DNA of 64,000 nt from Cryptomeria japonica (GCF_030272615.1 NC_081415.1:370393667-370457666); one strand, 5' to 3'; positions 34,001 through 45,116 are shown, counted from the stretch's first letter. A program made the numbers and translations. The notes: generated from the letters alone by a model not told the origin.

Positions 34001-35556
34001 TAGTAAGTATGTGAATTACAATGAAAGGGCATGCACTTGCAGGAAGGCCAATAGCCTAGAGCGCACTGCTCATCATAAAAGGATCCTAACTAACTACATA
34101 CAAATCCAGACTACAATCCAGAGAAGTGTTGAACTGCAAAAGATAGCATCTCCTATGCCTGAGTATAGTTCTGGTTAAGCTCAATACCGAAGGACTAAAT
34201 CCTCTTACATAAACCCAATTTGATCTACAATTATCAACCAAATCCTCTGCCTGAATGATATTACATTATTCACACATTACATTCCTTAACCATGACCTCT
34301 TACATTAACCATGATGATCTACAGTAAGAACTTGCATCTATATATACAAACCCTTGACCATAAACAATCAAGTCAGCAACTAGATAATAAATCGATTACA
34401 TAATTACAAACCATCTCGGCCTTAGACAAAAAAAATAATATCAACACATAAGACATCTCAAAAATACATCAATAGGTCCTATCCACACGTTACATTAAAG
34501 TCGGTCCATAACCTAGATCAACCGAGACCAAGTATAGGTCAACACACTTCAGCAATGATCTCCTACTACAAAGTCTCAAACATGATCACCAACAACATCC
34601 TTTAACTCCATCAGAAGCTACACCAACACCACTTATGCAATTCATCAAAGATCTTCATCAAAAGCTCTGTTGGTGAAATCCTCATCGGAACCAAAAACCA
34701 AGCTTCTAAGAAAGCATGATAGCATTTGATCTCCAGACCAAAACCAACTGACCAAATATGAGTATAATTATAATGAACAAGCCAACTCCATCATCAAACT
34801 ATACCAGAGCCTACTGGATCATGTTGGATCCAAGTTAACCAAAAACCACTCAACCTACCACGACCAGAAGGGTGACGGTAAAGCATCAAAACAACTAGTG
34901 TTGGCATCAATGACAAAACATAAATGCAACACATAATAAATTCCACCAAATTGCCAACACATATTTCCAAAGAGTTGAACACTCTTCAACAGGTATCAAA
35001 ATGACAGTTGATTGAGTGGTATAATGCAACTCGGAAGGTCACTTGTGACAACATGATTTCATCTGATAAGGCTAAGTTGATAGATGAGATATAAATATTG
35101 ATGTGGCTCTAATTAAGTGTAGCAATATATAGGTCTTGTACTAACACCAACAAACTAACAGTGGAGCTTGAGGTGAAATTGAAGGCGACAAAGGCTTGGT
35201 TAGAACATTTGGCTAACATTTTTGATGATACTCAGACACTGACCAATACCATTGATGGTCAGATTTTGATAACAGAGTCTAAGATTTCTGCATTAGAGAA
35301 GGACATGGATAGGCTAATCTAGCATGCAAGGGAATTAAGAGGTTTGGTGAGTCCTCGATTGAACACTCTATTACCTCACAAGAGGGAAAGCATAGAGTTA
35401 ATGGATAAACCTACTCCGACAGACCTATCAGAAGAAGAGATTCATGCATATATTCTTAATGGTTTTGTATCCACTTTGAGAACATTGAAGATGGGTTGGG
35501 ATGCATACTTAGGAATTTTGAAGAATGCTTACCGAGATATTTTCAAGTTCATCTAG
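31078..35556 (+). pseudogene. S1 ORF2: protein of unknown function in place of pol (interrupted)
   Basis: ATG 31078 gives MASGSSSTLASVATPI, followed by SRVPEGVLYVKEVHAYIHY, LSRVHGKFIWLDW, ITKEAIRAITGLP, then in a shifted frame NRSMRISTIRDKVVQFESMI, IGYKVTQSNRLN and GKIKGEKKGIF. The EAI..I.GLP layout recalls the plant transposon-associated domain often named Transposase_32, or a plant-mobile-domain relative; this is pattern recognition only. A Lys-rich, then Glu-rich coiled-coil region follows, ending near 35556 after NAYRDIFKFI. Total original length is roughly 1,070 residues. It has many stops and at least four frame changes. A solo LTR sits at 33739-34959 and the frame rejoins across it (LIEHI then SKELNTLQQ). 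No catalytic motif or membrane segment was seen. Confidence 0.72.
33739..34959 (-). repeat. Solo-B LTR in S1 ORF2
   Basis: A single LTR of 1,221 bp, TGTTAGATAG at the left and TTGCCAACA at the right, is flanked by CATAT on both sides (33734-33738, 34960-34964). It carries the GAGAGGGGGG and GGTTTTTCC blocks of Sirevirus-like LTRs, in minus orientation. A second, diverged copy is at 57686-58889. Solo LTRs arise by recombination between the two LTRs of one element. Confidence 0.92.
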
Positions 35557-35620
35557 GTCTTGTAATCACAGTTTTTCTCTCATTCTTTCATTCATTTGCC
35601 TTGGCTTTGTCATTGATGTC

Positions 35621-35798
35621 AAAGGGGGAGAGGTTGATGTGAAAAATGATTGGGACATAAGAAGTAATGTATAGCTCGGGGGGAGTAGTCTTCCAACTAT
35701 TTTTGAGATCAGTTTTGGAGTTTTTGGCAGGGAACCGAAACAACACTTCAGCGATCCATTTTTCACATGAGTGTTGCCATCAATGCCAAAGGGGGAGA
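35621..35798 (+). promoter_or_regulatory. Multiple polypurine tracts of S1
   Basis: AAAGGGGGAGAGG (35621), CGGGGGGAG (35677) and AAAGGGGGAGA (35788) precede the 3' LTR. The last abuts the LTR start at 35800. Repeated tracts of this form upstream of the 3' LTR are a known Sirevirus trait. S2 and S3 have them at the same place. Confidence 0.75.
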
Positions 35799-35799
35799 T

Positions 35800-36725
35800 T
35801 GCTGGTAATTGACACTCATCTGGATTAGTTGTTTTTTCATTGATGGCAACACACACCATTTTGGGTTGGTCACTTAATCGGTACTCACCAGTATTAATTG
35901 TTTGGCAACCGACACTGACAGACAAAGGAAACCAGCTAAATAGGCACCGGTATATGAGGCCGACATGGGAGATTGATTTGATAGGTCTACATGACAATGA
36001 TCAAAGGCATCAGTCTTGAAGTTTAATGAATTTATTTTTTCTTAGGCTGACATGTAAATAAATTATAATATCATTGTCAGCCGACATAACACATTTATGT
36101 TTGTGTTTGGGAAGGGTATTTATGTCAGTCCCATTAGGTTATTTTAGAAGGACATGAAATGTAATGAAATATAGTGATGTGATATTGTGTGAGTGATCTT
36201 GATCGCCAGAATGCGAATGTAATATTTTGTAGTCAGTCTTGGATATTGGTTTAGAGGTTTGGGAAGCAAAGCATGATACCAATAAGGGAGGACACACTGA
36301 AAATCAATACAAATTGTGCTTTAACCGGAACTCATCCAACATAGCAGATGCACTCTTAGAGTTCAGAATTTTGTTTGTAACTCCATATATGGTGTTTGTA
36401 GTCAGTGAGGCTCCTTTTGTGATGAGCAGTGTGCTCTAGGTTGTTGGCCTACTTTCATGTGCAGGCCCCTATTGTAATATTTATTCATTTGGCCAGTGGA
36501 TAGATATTGTGGGTCAGCAATCCCGCCGTGGTTTTTCCTCTATGAGGTTTTCCACGTACAAATCTCTATGTTATGGTGTGTGCTCTTGTGGTTGCTTCAT
36601 TTCTATTTATTGTTATATACTTTTATGGTTACTGATTATTGAATTGCATTGTTAATAAGGTTAAAATTGATTATACCAGTAGAACACTGATTCACCCCCC
36701 CTCTCAGTGTTCTTGGATTCCAATA
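35800..36725 (+). repeat. 3' LTR of S1
   Basis: It starts TGCTGGTAATTGACACTC and ends GATTCCAATA, so CA has become TA. It aligns with 28601-29529 along its length. Confidence 0.9.
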
Positions 36726-37911
36726 GTAATTGGGGTATCAATGTTATGTGAGAAGTTAGCAATAAATTGCTTAGCTAGTTCACCCCATGATGTGATCGTT
36801 GATGGGAGATGTGAAAACCAGTCCAAGGTAGAACCTCCAAGACTTTTTGGAAACAATCTCATTAGATAAGTGTCTTCAGTTGCAACCTCTATACATGTAG
36901 TGAAAAATTATCTATGTGATCTCTAGTATAACCTTTCCCTCGGTATCCATCAAATTTCGATGTTTCAAAATGTGGAGGGAATGAAGGCATGTATATTGTA
37001 TGATCAAAGGGATAAGGATGCAAGTCCTGCATCGTATAGCTCTTTTTGTCATTACTAGTTTGCATGGTTGTCATCTATTGTTGTAGATTATGTATTTGTT
37101 GGGTTAAAATTTTTGTTTGAGTCAGTGGTACACTTTGCGCATGTATATTTCCCACAAAAGGATTTGTGGGACTATAAATAGGAGTTTGTTGGAATGTACC
37201 ATAGCTATAATTCTGTGTGTTGTGGGTTTTGCTGGGTACTATGAAATAAGCGAATTATGAACCCATGTTTGATTGGGTTTTACTAATTATATTAGCAGAA
37301 CCTGGATTTATGTTCTAATGACTGTATGTAGAACCTATTGAGTAGGAAACTGGAGGTTGAGTCACACTTGTTGTATGAGAAATATGCGAGGCTTGTGTTT
37401 GACTTGGTGTCGAAACAATTGAAATTACTAGTGTAGTTTGAGAGGCTATGATAGCCCGTGTTTGTGCGCTAACATTCATTATTAAGGACAATGCACTCGC
37501 TTGAGAACTTGTGTTAGACACCAAATTTGCTTGGGTTGACGATGCTGGTGCATTTTGGGAGGAACTTGAAGTCATTGCTTGTGTTTGTGTTACATTTGGT
37601 AGTTGAATGCTATTTTGACCTAAAGTAATCCCTAGTGGTAAGATCGTTGTGACATCAAAACCTTGAGGTAACTTGGCACCATTTTGTAATAACAAAGAAA
37701 GATATCTATCCATGTTATTGTTTATAAGAGCGTTTAGAATCATAAGGACATGTGGGTCCTATTGAGCTGACTCAATTTCCTCATGTGTTAAGTTTTGTTT
37801 TAGCTTGTGTATTGTCGGCATGACATACGGATTTGACTGTTGAGAATTATGACTGCCTGACAAATCCATATTCCAAGTAGGGATAATTGATGAGTCATTG
37901 TTTGGGTCCAT
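36726..37911 (-). pseudogene. Gag of element T, N-terminal part
   Basis: ATG 37911 gives MDPNNDSSIIPTWNMD, then a helical part and a long Ser/Thr/Gln-rich stretch (37315-37743). After stops the capsid-like domain starts with PSFPPHFETSKFDGYRGKG, DHIDNFSLHV, then RLFPKSL..STLDWFSHLPS and ELAKQFIANFSHNIDTPI. The Trp of LDWF is the usual Retrotrans_gag residue. The frame meets the S1 insertion at 36726 and continues at 28600. Gag would form particles in the cytoplasm. Confidence 0.82.
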
Positions 37912-38985
37912 TTTACTCTTTGACTTTTATGACCTTGTGATGGGCATTTAAGAATTCTATATGAGGACACTTTAGGACCTAACTAAAGATGATGAAAGAC
38001 CTTGATTAGGAATGCAAGCCTCCAGACCAAAAAGTGAGGTATGCAACACTAGACCTAACTCTCTACTGGGGATTTGGATGTAGAACTTGTTGAGTACTTT
38101 GAGATTTTTACAACACAAGTTTTTCAAGTTCTTGTCTAAGAAGTTCTACAACAATTTCTCTATCAATTCTATGAGCAATTTATACTCTCTATCTAGCTCA
38201 AACTCGACCCCTATGTACTAAGGTACACTTGTCTTTAATTGCCAAACCAAGTTATCTAAGATGTCAATGATTTCTCATTGACCGTCATTTGACACTAGAT
38301 TAGGTTGCTTGAAGAGAATCAAATCATCACCTAGTAGATCCATTAGGAAACATGCTATGACTTTCTAGGATGATTATGCAAATGATGACGGACTAAGACA
38401 AATGTATATGAGGTCTAAACAAGGACTAATATGAAGATTATTACGACACTAAAATGAACTAGGAGGTTAATGGGACACAAATAAGGACTTATGTGAAGAT
38501 TACGATGATGTAAATTATAATGAGGATGATAATGAGGACTATGCAAGGACTTATGAAAACCCTAGGGATGTAATGAGGACTATGTAAGGACTTATGCAAA
38601 TTCTAAAGACGTAAAATGAGGACTATAATGAGGATGATAATGAGGACTATGTAAGGACTTATGCAAATTCTAAGGACATAAAAACACCTATGGTCACAAG
38701 TATGTAAAATTTTGGACTTTGTTGGATTGTCAAGTGTTTCAAGGTTGACTTTCTTTTAAATAAATTTGTTTGTAGAACAAGTCTATTTTTTTAATTCTGA
38801 GAACATTGTGTGAAGATAAGTATAGTTGAATGAATTATGTTCTGAGAAACTCTGAGAATTTAGAGATATGCAAGGTAGTGCCTAAAATAGCCCGAATACT
38901 GACTCAATACTAATTTAGCACATCGATACACATAAAAACACAGAAGACAATCTTAGGTTGGAAAGTGGAAACTATTTAATGGCCC
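37912..38985. other. Non-coding region right of T gag
   Basis: This should hold the leader, primer site and 5' LTR of T, but I see neither a primer site nor any similarity to 10040-11267. Around 38440-38690 the phrase GAGGACTATGTAAGGACTTATG recurs at least three times with variations, an imperfect tandem array. Confidence 0.45.
38440..38690. repeat. Imperfect tandem repeats (GAGGACTAT / AAGGACTTATG)
   Basis: GAGGACTATG and AAGGACTTATG alternate with GATGATAATG through about 250 bases. Unit length is irregular, about 40-60 bases. No coding potential was seen. Confidence 0.6.
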
Positions 38986-39304
38986 CCCCGCAACAAAATA
39001 CCAAAACAAGAAGAACATAAAGAGAGTCTGGTAGCATTGGCTCCACTCCACGACACACACTTCTCGGGCATGCCAATCTCTCTTACCCCAAAGATCTGAA
39101 GATCTTATCATTAAGGATTTTTTGTCTCATCATGCAAGGTACATGGAGGGTATCTATGGGGTACAATCCACACATATGAAACCAATAAACATTAGATTTG
39201 GGATACTAAGTTGGTTCTTATTGTAAGTTTTGAGGGATCCCAATCCAATGACAGATTCTTAGAGAAAACCACTTAAGGCTTTAGTTAAGCTTATCGATGC
39301 AGGG

Positions 39305-41545
39305 AAGGCCCCCAAATACGTCTAATTCACTCAACACTCTAGCTGCCTAACCGGTTTGTTTATATAGCAGCTCGAAAAACCCACTTGAGAGTACACTAGG
39401 AGATATGATATCCCCAATGCATCCCAATTTGAAGTACCTCTATGGTGTGATGAAATCCCCAGTCAAAGATACTCCTCACTACTAAAAAATAAAAATTGAG
39501 TGTCGTTAACACTTTTCTTGCACCCAGGTCCATGAAAGTCAGGGGAGAGGATACTGTGTGTTAACAATAGGGCCACTCCAAACAAAGAGCAAGTGCTCAA
39601 GATTCATTCCTTAAGACATAACAATCTGTGATTATTCTATTCATAAGACTGATTCACGTTCATTTTATAGCCCAACCTAAGGTGTGAGATAGACATGTGC
39701 ATGCCTATTTTAAACACCAGAGTGAAGTGTGAGATCATGCATTTCAATTTTAATCCCAAGATCAATTTTAAGCACCAAGTTGAAGTGTGGAAGCATGCAT
39801 GTCAATTTTAACCAAATTTGTTTTAAGCACCAAGCTGAAGTGTGAAAGCATGCATGTCAATTTTAACCAAATTTGTTTTAAGCACCAAGCTGAAGTGTGA
39901 AAGCATGCATGTCAATTTTAACCAAATTTGTTTTAAGCACCAAGTTGAAGTGTGAAAGCATGCATGTTAATTTTAACTAGATTTGTTGTAAGCACCAAGA
40001 TCAGGTGTGTAAGCATGCATGTAAATTTTAACCAGATTTATTTTAAGCACCAAGTTGAAGTGTGAAAGAATGCATGCCAATTTTAAACCCAAAATCCAAA
40101 AGTGATTTTAACCCTAAAGGGTCTTGCAATCAAATTGTTAGTGGTTTCCAAAATAATCTAGCATGATCAAGCCTTCTCTGTAATTTTGCCACACACTGCA
40201 AATAGGGAATCAGTGACCAAAAAACACACAGAAAAACTACAAAAAAGAAAGCCAAACTACCTATTAAACGAATGTGTGACCCTAACAGAGTGAATGCGTA
40301 ATAACATCTAGGAGATTGCATAATGGTGACTAAACTAATATGTAAATCTAACAAAGTGAATGCATGAAGGTGACAGGGTGAATGCGTGACAGAAAAACAT
40401 ACAATTAATAAACCCTATCAAAAAAGCATAAATTTTCCCAGAAACCTGCAAAAAGGCCCCCAAATACGTCTAATTCACTCAACACTCTAGCTGCCTAACC
40501 GGTTTGTTTATATAGCAGCTCGAAAAACCCACTTGAGAGTACACTAGGAGATATGATATCCCCAATGCATCCCAATTTGAAGTACCTCTATGGTGTGATG
40601 AAATCCCCAGTCAAAGATACTCCTCACTACTAAAAAATAAAAATTGAGTGTCGTTAACACTTTTCTTGCACCCAGGTCCATGAAAGTCAGGGGAGAGGAT
40701 ACTGTGTGTTAACAATAGGGCCACTCCAAACAAAGAGCAAGTGCTCAAGATTCATTCCTTAAGACATAACAATCTGTGATTATTCTATTCATAAGACTGA
40801 TTCACGTTCATTTTATAGCCCAACCTAAGGTGTGAGATAGACATGTGCATGCCTATTTTAAACACCAGAGTGAAGTGTGAGATCATGCATTTCAATTTTA
40901 ATCCCAAGATCAATTTTAAGCACCAAGTTGAAGTGTGGAAGCATGCATGTCAATTTTAACCAAATTTGTTTTAAGCACCAAGCTGAAGTGTGAAAGCATG
41001 CATGTCAATTTTAACCAAATTTGTTTTAAGCACCAAGTTGAAGTGTGAAAGCATGCATGTTAATTTTAACTAGATTTGTTGTAAGCACCAAGATCAGGTG
41101 TGTAAGCATGCATGTAAATTTTAACCAGATTTATTTTAAGCACCAAGTTGAAGTGTGAAAGAATGCATGCCAATTTTAAACCCAAAATCCAAAAGTGATT
41201 TTAACCCTAAAGGGTCTTGCAATCAAATTGTTAGTGGTTTCCAAAATAATCTAGCATGATCAAGCCTTCTCTGTAATTTTGCCACACACTGCAAATAGGG
41301 AATCAGTGACCAAAAAACACACAGAAAAACTACAAAAAAGAAAGCCAAACTACCTATTAAACGAATGTGTGACCCTAACAGAGTGAATGCGTAATAACAT
41401 CTAGGAGATTGCATAATGGTGACTAAACTAATATGTAAATCTAACAAAGTGAATGCATGAAGGTGACAGGGTGAATGCGTGACAGAAAAACATACAATTA
41501 ATAAACCCTATCAAAAAAGCATAAATTTTCCCAGAAACCTGCAAA
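39305..41545. repeat. Near-identical tandem duplication, 1,148 and 1,093 bp
   Basis: The first copy is 39305-40452 and the second 40453-41545. Both start AAGGCCCCCAAATACG and end CCTGCAAAAA. I saw no substitutions on reading; the only difference found is one 55-bp unit fewer in the second copy. Identical 74-codon frames at 40130 and 41223 are shadows of this. The content is non-coding. Confidence 0.93.
39769..40089. repeat. 55-bp minisatellite, about six units
   Basis: Each unit reads TAAGCACCAAG, then TGAAGTGTGAAAGCATGC, then ATGTCAATTTTAACC and AAATTTGTTT. The second copy of the duplication has five units (40917-41182). Upstream partial units near 39680-39765 (CACCAGAGTGAAGTGTGAG) look like older members. 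Confidence 0.88.
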
Positions 41546-42164
41546 AACATCAATCAACCTATATCAACAGAATATCTAAAATATCAAGGAAGTTCCCTGA
41601 ATAGTAGGATATTTGCGTATGTAACCGAGAAAAATCAACCGATAGCGATAACAAGTAGCTTTGTAGATTTGATCATTTTCTTGTAGCTCAACTTTTAGCG
41701 CTCTATGAAACTCTTTCTGCAGTCTTCTTTTCACTGTTCTTTCTCTAGAACCTGAAATCCTAAATTTCACCTTTGTAGTGATTAGATACCATATACGTAA
41801 AGCATCATACATAGATAAAAGCTTCAGATTTGTAGAATTGAATGACAAATTGGATAGAACAGAGAATTGCAACTTCGAATAACACAATGAACAAAACCCC
41901 TAAATTTTAACTACGAATGCATAATCTTATCTAGGTGAATGTGTTGAGTTGCCAGCACAAATGTGTGACCCTGATAGGTCAAATGTGTAATTTTGTCTAT
42001 ACAATTGCATGATTTTGTTTGCACGATTGCGTGATTTTTGATTCCGCTTTTGAAATCCGTACAAAACCGGCAAAAAATTTGAAAATTCGTACGATCTACA
42101 AAAATCACATAGAAAACATAGAGCATTAATTAGTTGTTATTCACATCGCGTTCACCACACTAAC
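41546..42164 (-). other. Leader-like non-coding region with a primer-site-like end
   Basis: The minus strand at 42140-42157 reads TGGTGAACGCGATGTGAA, differing at two positions from the first 18 bases of the R1 primer site. Downstream on that strand there is an open frame at 41576-41887 with no recognisable domain. This may be the 5' internal part of another LTR element, but no LTR end CA directly precedes the site. Confidence 0.35.
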
Positions 42165-42440
42165 TCATTTGGGTGCATTTTTCAATGAAGATTTTCGACA
42201 AACTATGGGATTTCTTTTACTTTGTCGGATTTTACAATGTAATTTATGTCAAATTTCCTTTTTTTTTTTAAACTTTGCCGGCGTTCGTCAGAATTCCGAT
42301 GAAAATGGTGTTCGTTGGAAGTCCTCATCAAACACTAGTACATTTGGAGCAGTTTTTCGACAAGCTATGGGATTTCTTTTGCTTTGTCTGATTAATTTTT
42401 AGTTTTTTTAAATTACCCCGTGTTCGTCGGAATTCCGATG
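42165..42440. repeat. Two imperfect direct repeats of about 95 bases
   Basis: CATTTGGGTGCATTTTTC...ATGGGATTTCTTTTACTTTG (from 42167) recurs as CATTTGGAGCAGTTTTTCG...ATGGGATTTCTTTTGCTTTG (from 42339). The ends GTTCGTC.GAATTCCGATG (42284 and 42422) also repeat. The unit is about 170 bases. No gene is seen here or on to 43000. Confidence 0.6.
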
Positions 42441-42999
42441 TGTTAAAATTTCATGGATTTTACATGTTGATTGACATATGTTGGTCTGATGATTTTTAGA
42501 GCCTCTTGATTTCTTCTTACTCATTAGGATAACATAAGCCAATGACCTCTCTTCCTGCTGATCGGTGCGAGTTATCCCACAAGTCTCATCGGGCATCGGG
42601 ATAACTTAAAATGTGTTCAGGCGATGAGCATAATTTCCCTGATGTATTTTCCCTTGGCATAGCTCCTCCCAATATATTATGTCTCCTCAGCATAAGCTTT
42701 GACCCTTTATCACCGTAACCTTTACCAATGTGTTTTACTTTTGCCAGTGTCCATCGAGATAAGTCTAACTGATAGCATCATCAACTATCGACGATACAAG
42801 ATTTCTCCATTGTCGCTAGTGTGTGTTCTGTCGATAGACTTCATCGGTGTATTCTATCCCGATCACATGCTTCTACTTGTGTGTTACTATCAAGTTGACT
42901 TTTGCCGATAGTGCAAATTTTGTATTTCACGTCAAAATTCTAATGAACACGTGGTATTTAAAAAAAAAAGGTGATTACGTGCCATCATTATATGCAAGC
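42441..42999. other. No gene seen
   Basis: The short frames at 42408-42596 and 42699-43152 show no family features. The stretch uses words such as TCGGGATAA and TCGTCGGAAT that suggest more of the same unidentified repeat. Confidence 0.4.
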
Positions 43000-43726
43000 T
43001 CAGGGTGCAAAAATTGGGAGGAAGTGGGCACAATTGTTGCAGATAGATGTTGGGCAACAACTGTACAAGAGGTTGGTCCTTTCGTTCTTGTCATTAAGAT
43101 TTTTTTGAAAGTTCCTTTTCTTTCCTTGCATTATCTTGTTCACTTTGTTTAATGGTATCCACTTTGGCAAAATATGGATCATCAACCTCCTTAACCTCTC
43201 CATTCTATGGCTTCTAGTTATAAAGACAAGTCGCTTCATAGCTTCTAGAGGGGTCAACAATTCTCTGCAACTGTAAACCCTTCTAGCCCTTTGTATAAAA
43301 GAAACTTTTCTAGGTCCAAGGCCAGCTACAAATTGAAAAGGAGAAAACATCCATTCATGTGATGCTGCTAGGTTTATGTCAACACCAACTTGGTTGGTTA
43401 CTGTAACCATTACGTGTTTGACAACTTCATACTTGTCATCTAACCTAAGGAAATATTCCATTGAATGAAGCTTCAATGATATTATCTCTTTGCTAGGACC
43501 ACATAATGTTGCAACCATGGCCAATGGATTCTGAAGATACCAACCAAGAGCAGCAACATGCCTCACAGTCCCTACTATAGATGTTCTTCTCCCAGAAGGA
43601 TTGGTTGATCTATTTTTAATATTTTAAAATTATCATCTATCCATCAAGAGATCCTTACTAAAGTGTTAAAAGATGCACACGTGCCTACTAATATTCATCC
43701 TACCCAATTCCAAGCACCTATTCAAT
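43000..43726 (-). pseudogene. SPT6: SPT6 gene fragment, unit 1
   Basis: SPT6 is a nuclear histone chaperone and transcription elongation factor that travels with RNA polymerase II. The minus-strand frame from about 43620 reads VRHVAALGWYLQNPLAMVA, LCGPSKEIISLKL, DKYEVVKHVMVTVTNQVGVD, INLAASHEWMFSPFQF, AGLGPRK and RELLTPLEAMKRLVFI. These match the plant SPT6 segment that ends the YqgF-like domain and enters the helix-hairpin-helix domain. About 130 of some 1,600 residues are present, without introns, start or other domains. A different acidic passage, EVKEVDDPYFAKVD, follows in another frame, so the unit is a chimera. On the plus strand at 43615-43715 lies HQEILTKVLKDAHVPTNI, resembling a Ty3 gag-protease junction. 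It is not a functional gene. Confidence 0.82.
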
Positions 43727-44018
43727 AGCTTCATACTTGGGAGAAGCAGGCACAATTGCTGCAGATAGATGCTCGACATAAACTGTACAAGAGGTTGGTC
43801 CTTTTGTTCTTGTCATCAAATTTTTTTTGCAAGTTCCTTTTCTTTCCTTGCATTATCTTGTTCACTTTGTTTAATGGTATCCTCTTTGGAAAAAGATGTA
43901 TCATCAACCTCCTTGACCTCTCCATTCCATGACTTCCAGTTATACAGACAGGTCACTTCATAGCTTCTAAAGGGGTCAACAATTATCTGCGACTATAAAC
44001 CCTTCCATCCCTCAAAAT
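43727..44018 (-). pseudogene. SPT6: SPT6-chimera unit 2, 3' part
   Basis: This repeats 43000-43290 with changes: the same GAGGTTGGTCC and CTTGTTCACTTTGTTTAATGG blocks and the passage encoding LLTPLEAMK are present. It is cut by the S2 insertion at 44018 and resumes at 50859. With the other half it forms a second, tandem copy of unit 1. Stops are frequent. Confidence 0.78.
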
Positions 44019-44927
44019 TGTTGGGATCCAAAAACACTGAGAGGGGGGGGGGGTCAATCAATGTTTTGCCGTAATGAATAGTTTTTAACTTTCTAAACCA
44101 TGCATATATATACTGATAAACAAATAAGCATATAACAAGAAGAAAATAAACCATGCATATGAATGAACACCATAACACATAAAGTTTATACATGGAAAAC
44201 CTCAATGAGGAAAAACCACAGTGGGATTTGTGACCCACAATATCAGTTCACTAGCCATATGAAATGATATTACATATAATAGGGGCCTGCACTTGCAGGA
44301 AGGCACACTGCCTAGAGCATACTACTCATCACTAAAGAGCCTCACTGACTACAAGCTTTCTACCAAAGTAAATTACTGAAAATGAACTCAAGAATGCATC
44401 TACTATGCCGAATAGAGTTCCGGTTCTAGTTCTGCTCTGTACCGGTTCATAAACTCTGAATTGCTACCGGTATCACTTCTCCTCCAAGAATGCTTTCCAA
44501 TCCATCTACAGATCATTGTATGATATAGCATTCATATACAAAATTATCTCCATACATATATTTCACATCATACAATTCTTCTATATTCCCCTATATCCAT
44601 ACATATCATATATCTTGCTTTCTTACAAAAATAACCTAGCAAATTGACCTATATACCTATTACAAATGATATGCCTTATGTCGGCTTACAATACATTTAG
44701 AAAAATCTGGGCCTTGACAATAATAATTACAAAATGATTTAAGTAAATCCTCCTTGATGTTGGCTTCCAAAGAAGTGTTGATGTTAGTGTCGGTGTCGGT
44801 GTAGCCCTGAATGCTCCAAAGCTGGTATCTACCAATATATGCTTCCTAGTGCCGATTTATGACTTCCATCATATCTTGTTGCCATCAATGACAACAAAAT
44901 GAATCCAATGAGTGTCAATTGCCAAAA
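44019..44927 (-). repeat. 3' LTR of S2
   Basis: On the plus strand it runs from TGTTGGGATCC to GTCAATTGCCAAAA, where the partner LTR ends CCAACA. A run of G (44041-44052) lies near the edge, longer than in the partner. It aligns with 49856-50853. Confidence 0.9.
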
Positions 44928-45060
44928 ATCTCCCCCTTTGGCACTGATGGCAACACTCGTGAAAAATGGATTCCCTGCCAATATGCTCCCCCTGAGCAAT
45001 ACATTCCATCTGAAATGTGTTTTTCTCATATTTTTCACATATGAACATACTCCCCCTTTG
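44928..45060 (-). promoter_or_regulatory. Multiple polypurine tracts of S2
   Basis: On the minus strand CCAAAGGGGGAGAT (abutting the LTR), CAGGGGGAG (44986-44994) and CAAAGGGGGAG (45050-45060) are spaced as in S1 and S3. The conserved text around the distal tract, GGCATTAATGTCAAAGGGGG, is shared with S1. Confidence 0.72.
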
Positions 45061-45116
45061 ACATTAATGCCAAAGACCAGTGAAAGAATTGAAATAATAA
45101 AAGAATATTGTTAGTT

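Larger units (their letters stand above)
28601..36725 (+). mobile_element. S1: Sirevirus-like LTR element without pol, nested in gag of T
   Basis: The element has LTRs of 929 and 926 bp (28601-29529, 35800-36725) with TGTTGG-type starts and CCAACA-type ends, both slightly decayed. Flanks GTAAC (28596-28600) and GTAAT (36726-36730) are the target duplication. Removing the insert rejoins the T gag frame (NFSHNIDTPI then TLIDQC). A tRNA-iMet primer site, repeated AAAGGGGGAG tracts and a conserved GTGGTTTTTCC block in the LTR are Copia features, and the repeated tracts point to the Sirevirus lineage. Inside are gag and a long ORF2 but no protease, integrase, reverse transcriptase or RNase H. It carries a solo LTR at 33739-34959. 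Confidence 0.9.

Noticed and set aside
39769-40089. Regular 55-bp repeats that could suggest a CRISPR array
   Set aside because: Units are contiguous without unique spacers, in plant nuclear DNA; they are a minisatellite.
40130-41447. Two identical 74-codon frames with hydrophobic segments (40130-40354, 41223-41447)
   Set aside because: They are identical only because the DNA is tandemly duplicated; the region has no codon bias or homologous protein that I recognise.
43000-43726. A functional SPT6 gene
   Set aside because: Only about 130 residues are present, with shifts, no start and no other domains, and the unit is duplicated and chimeric.
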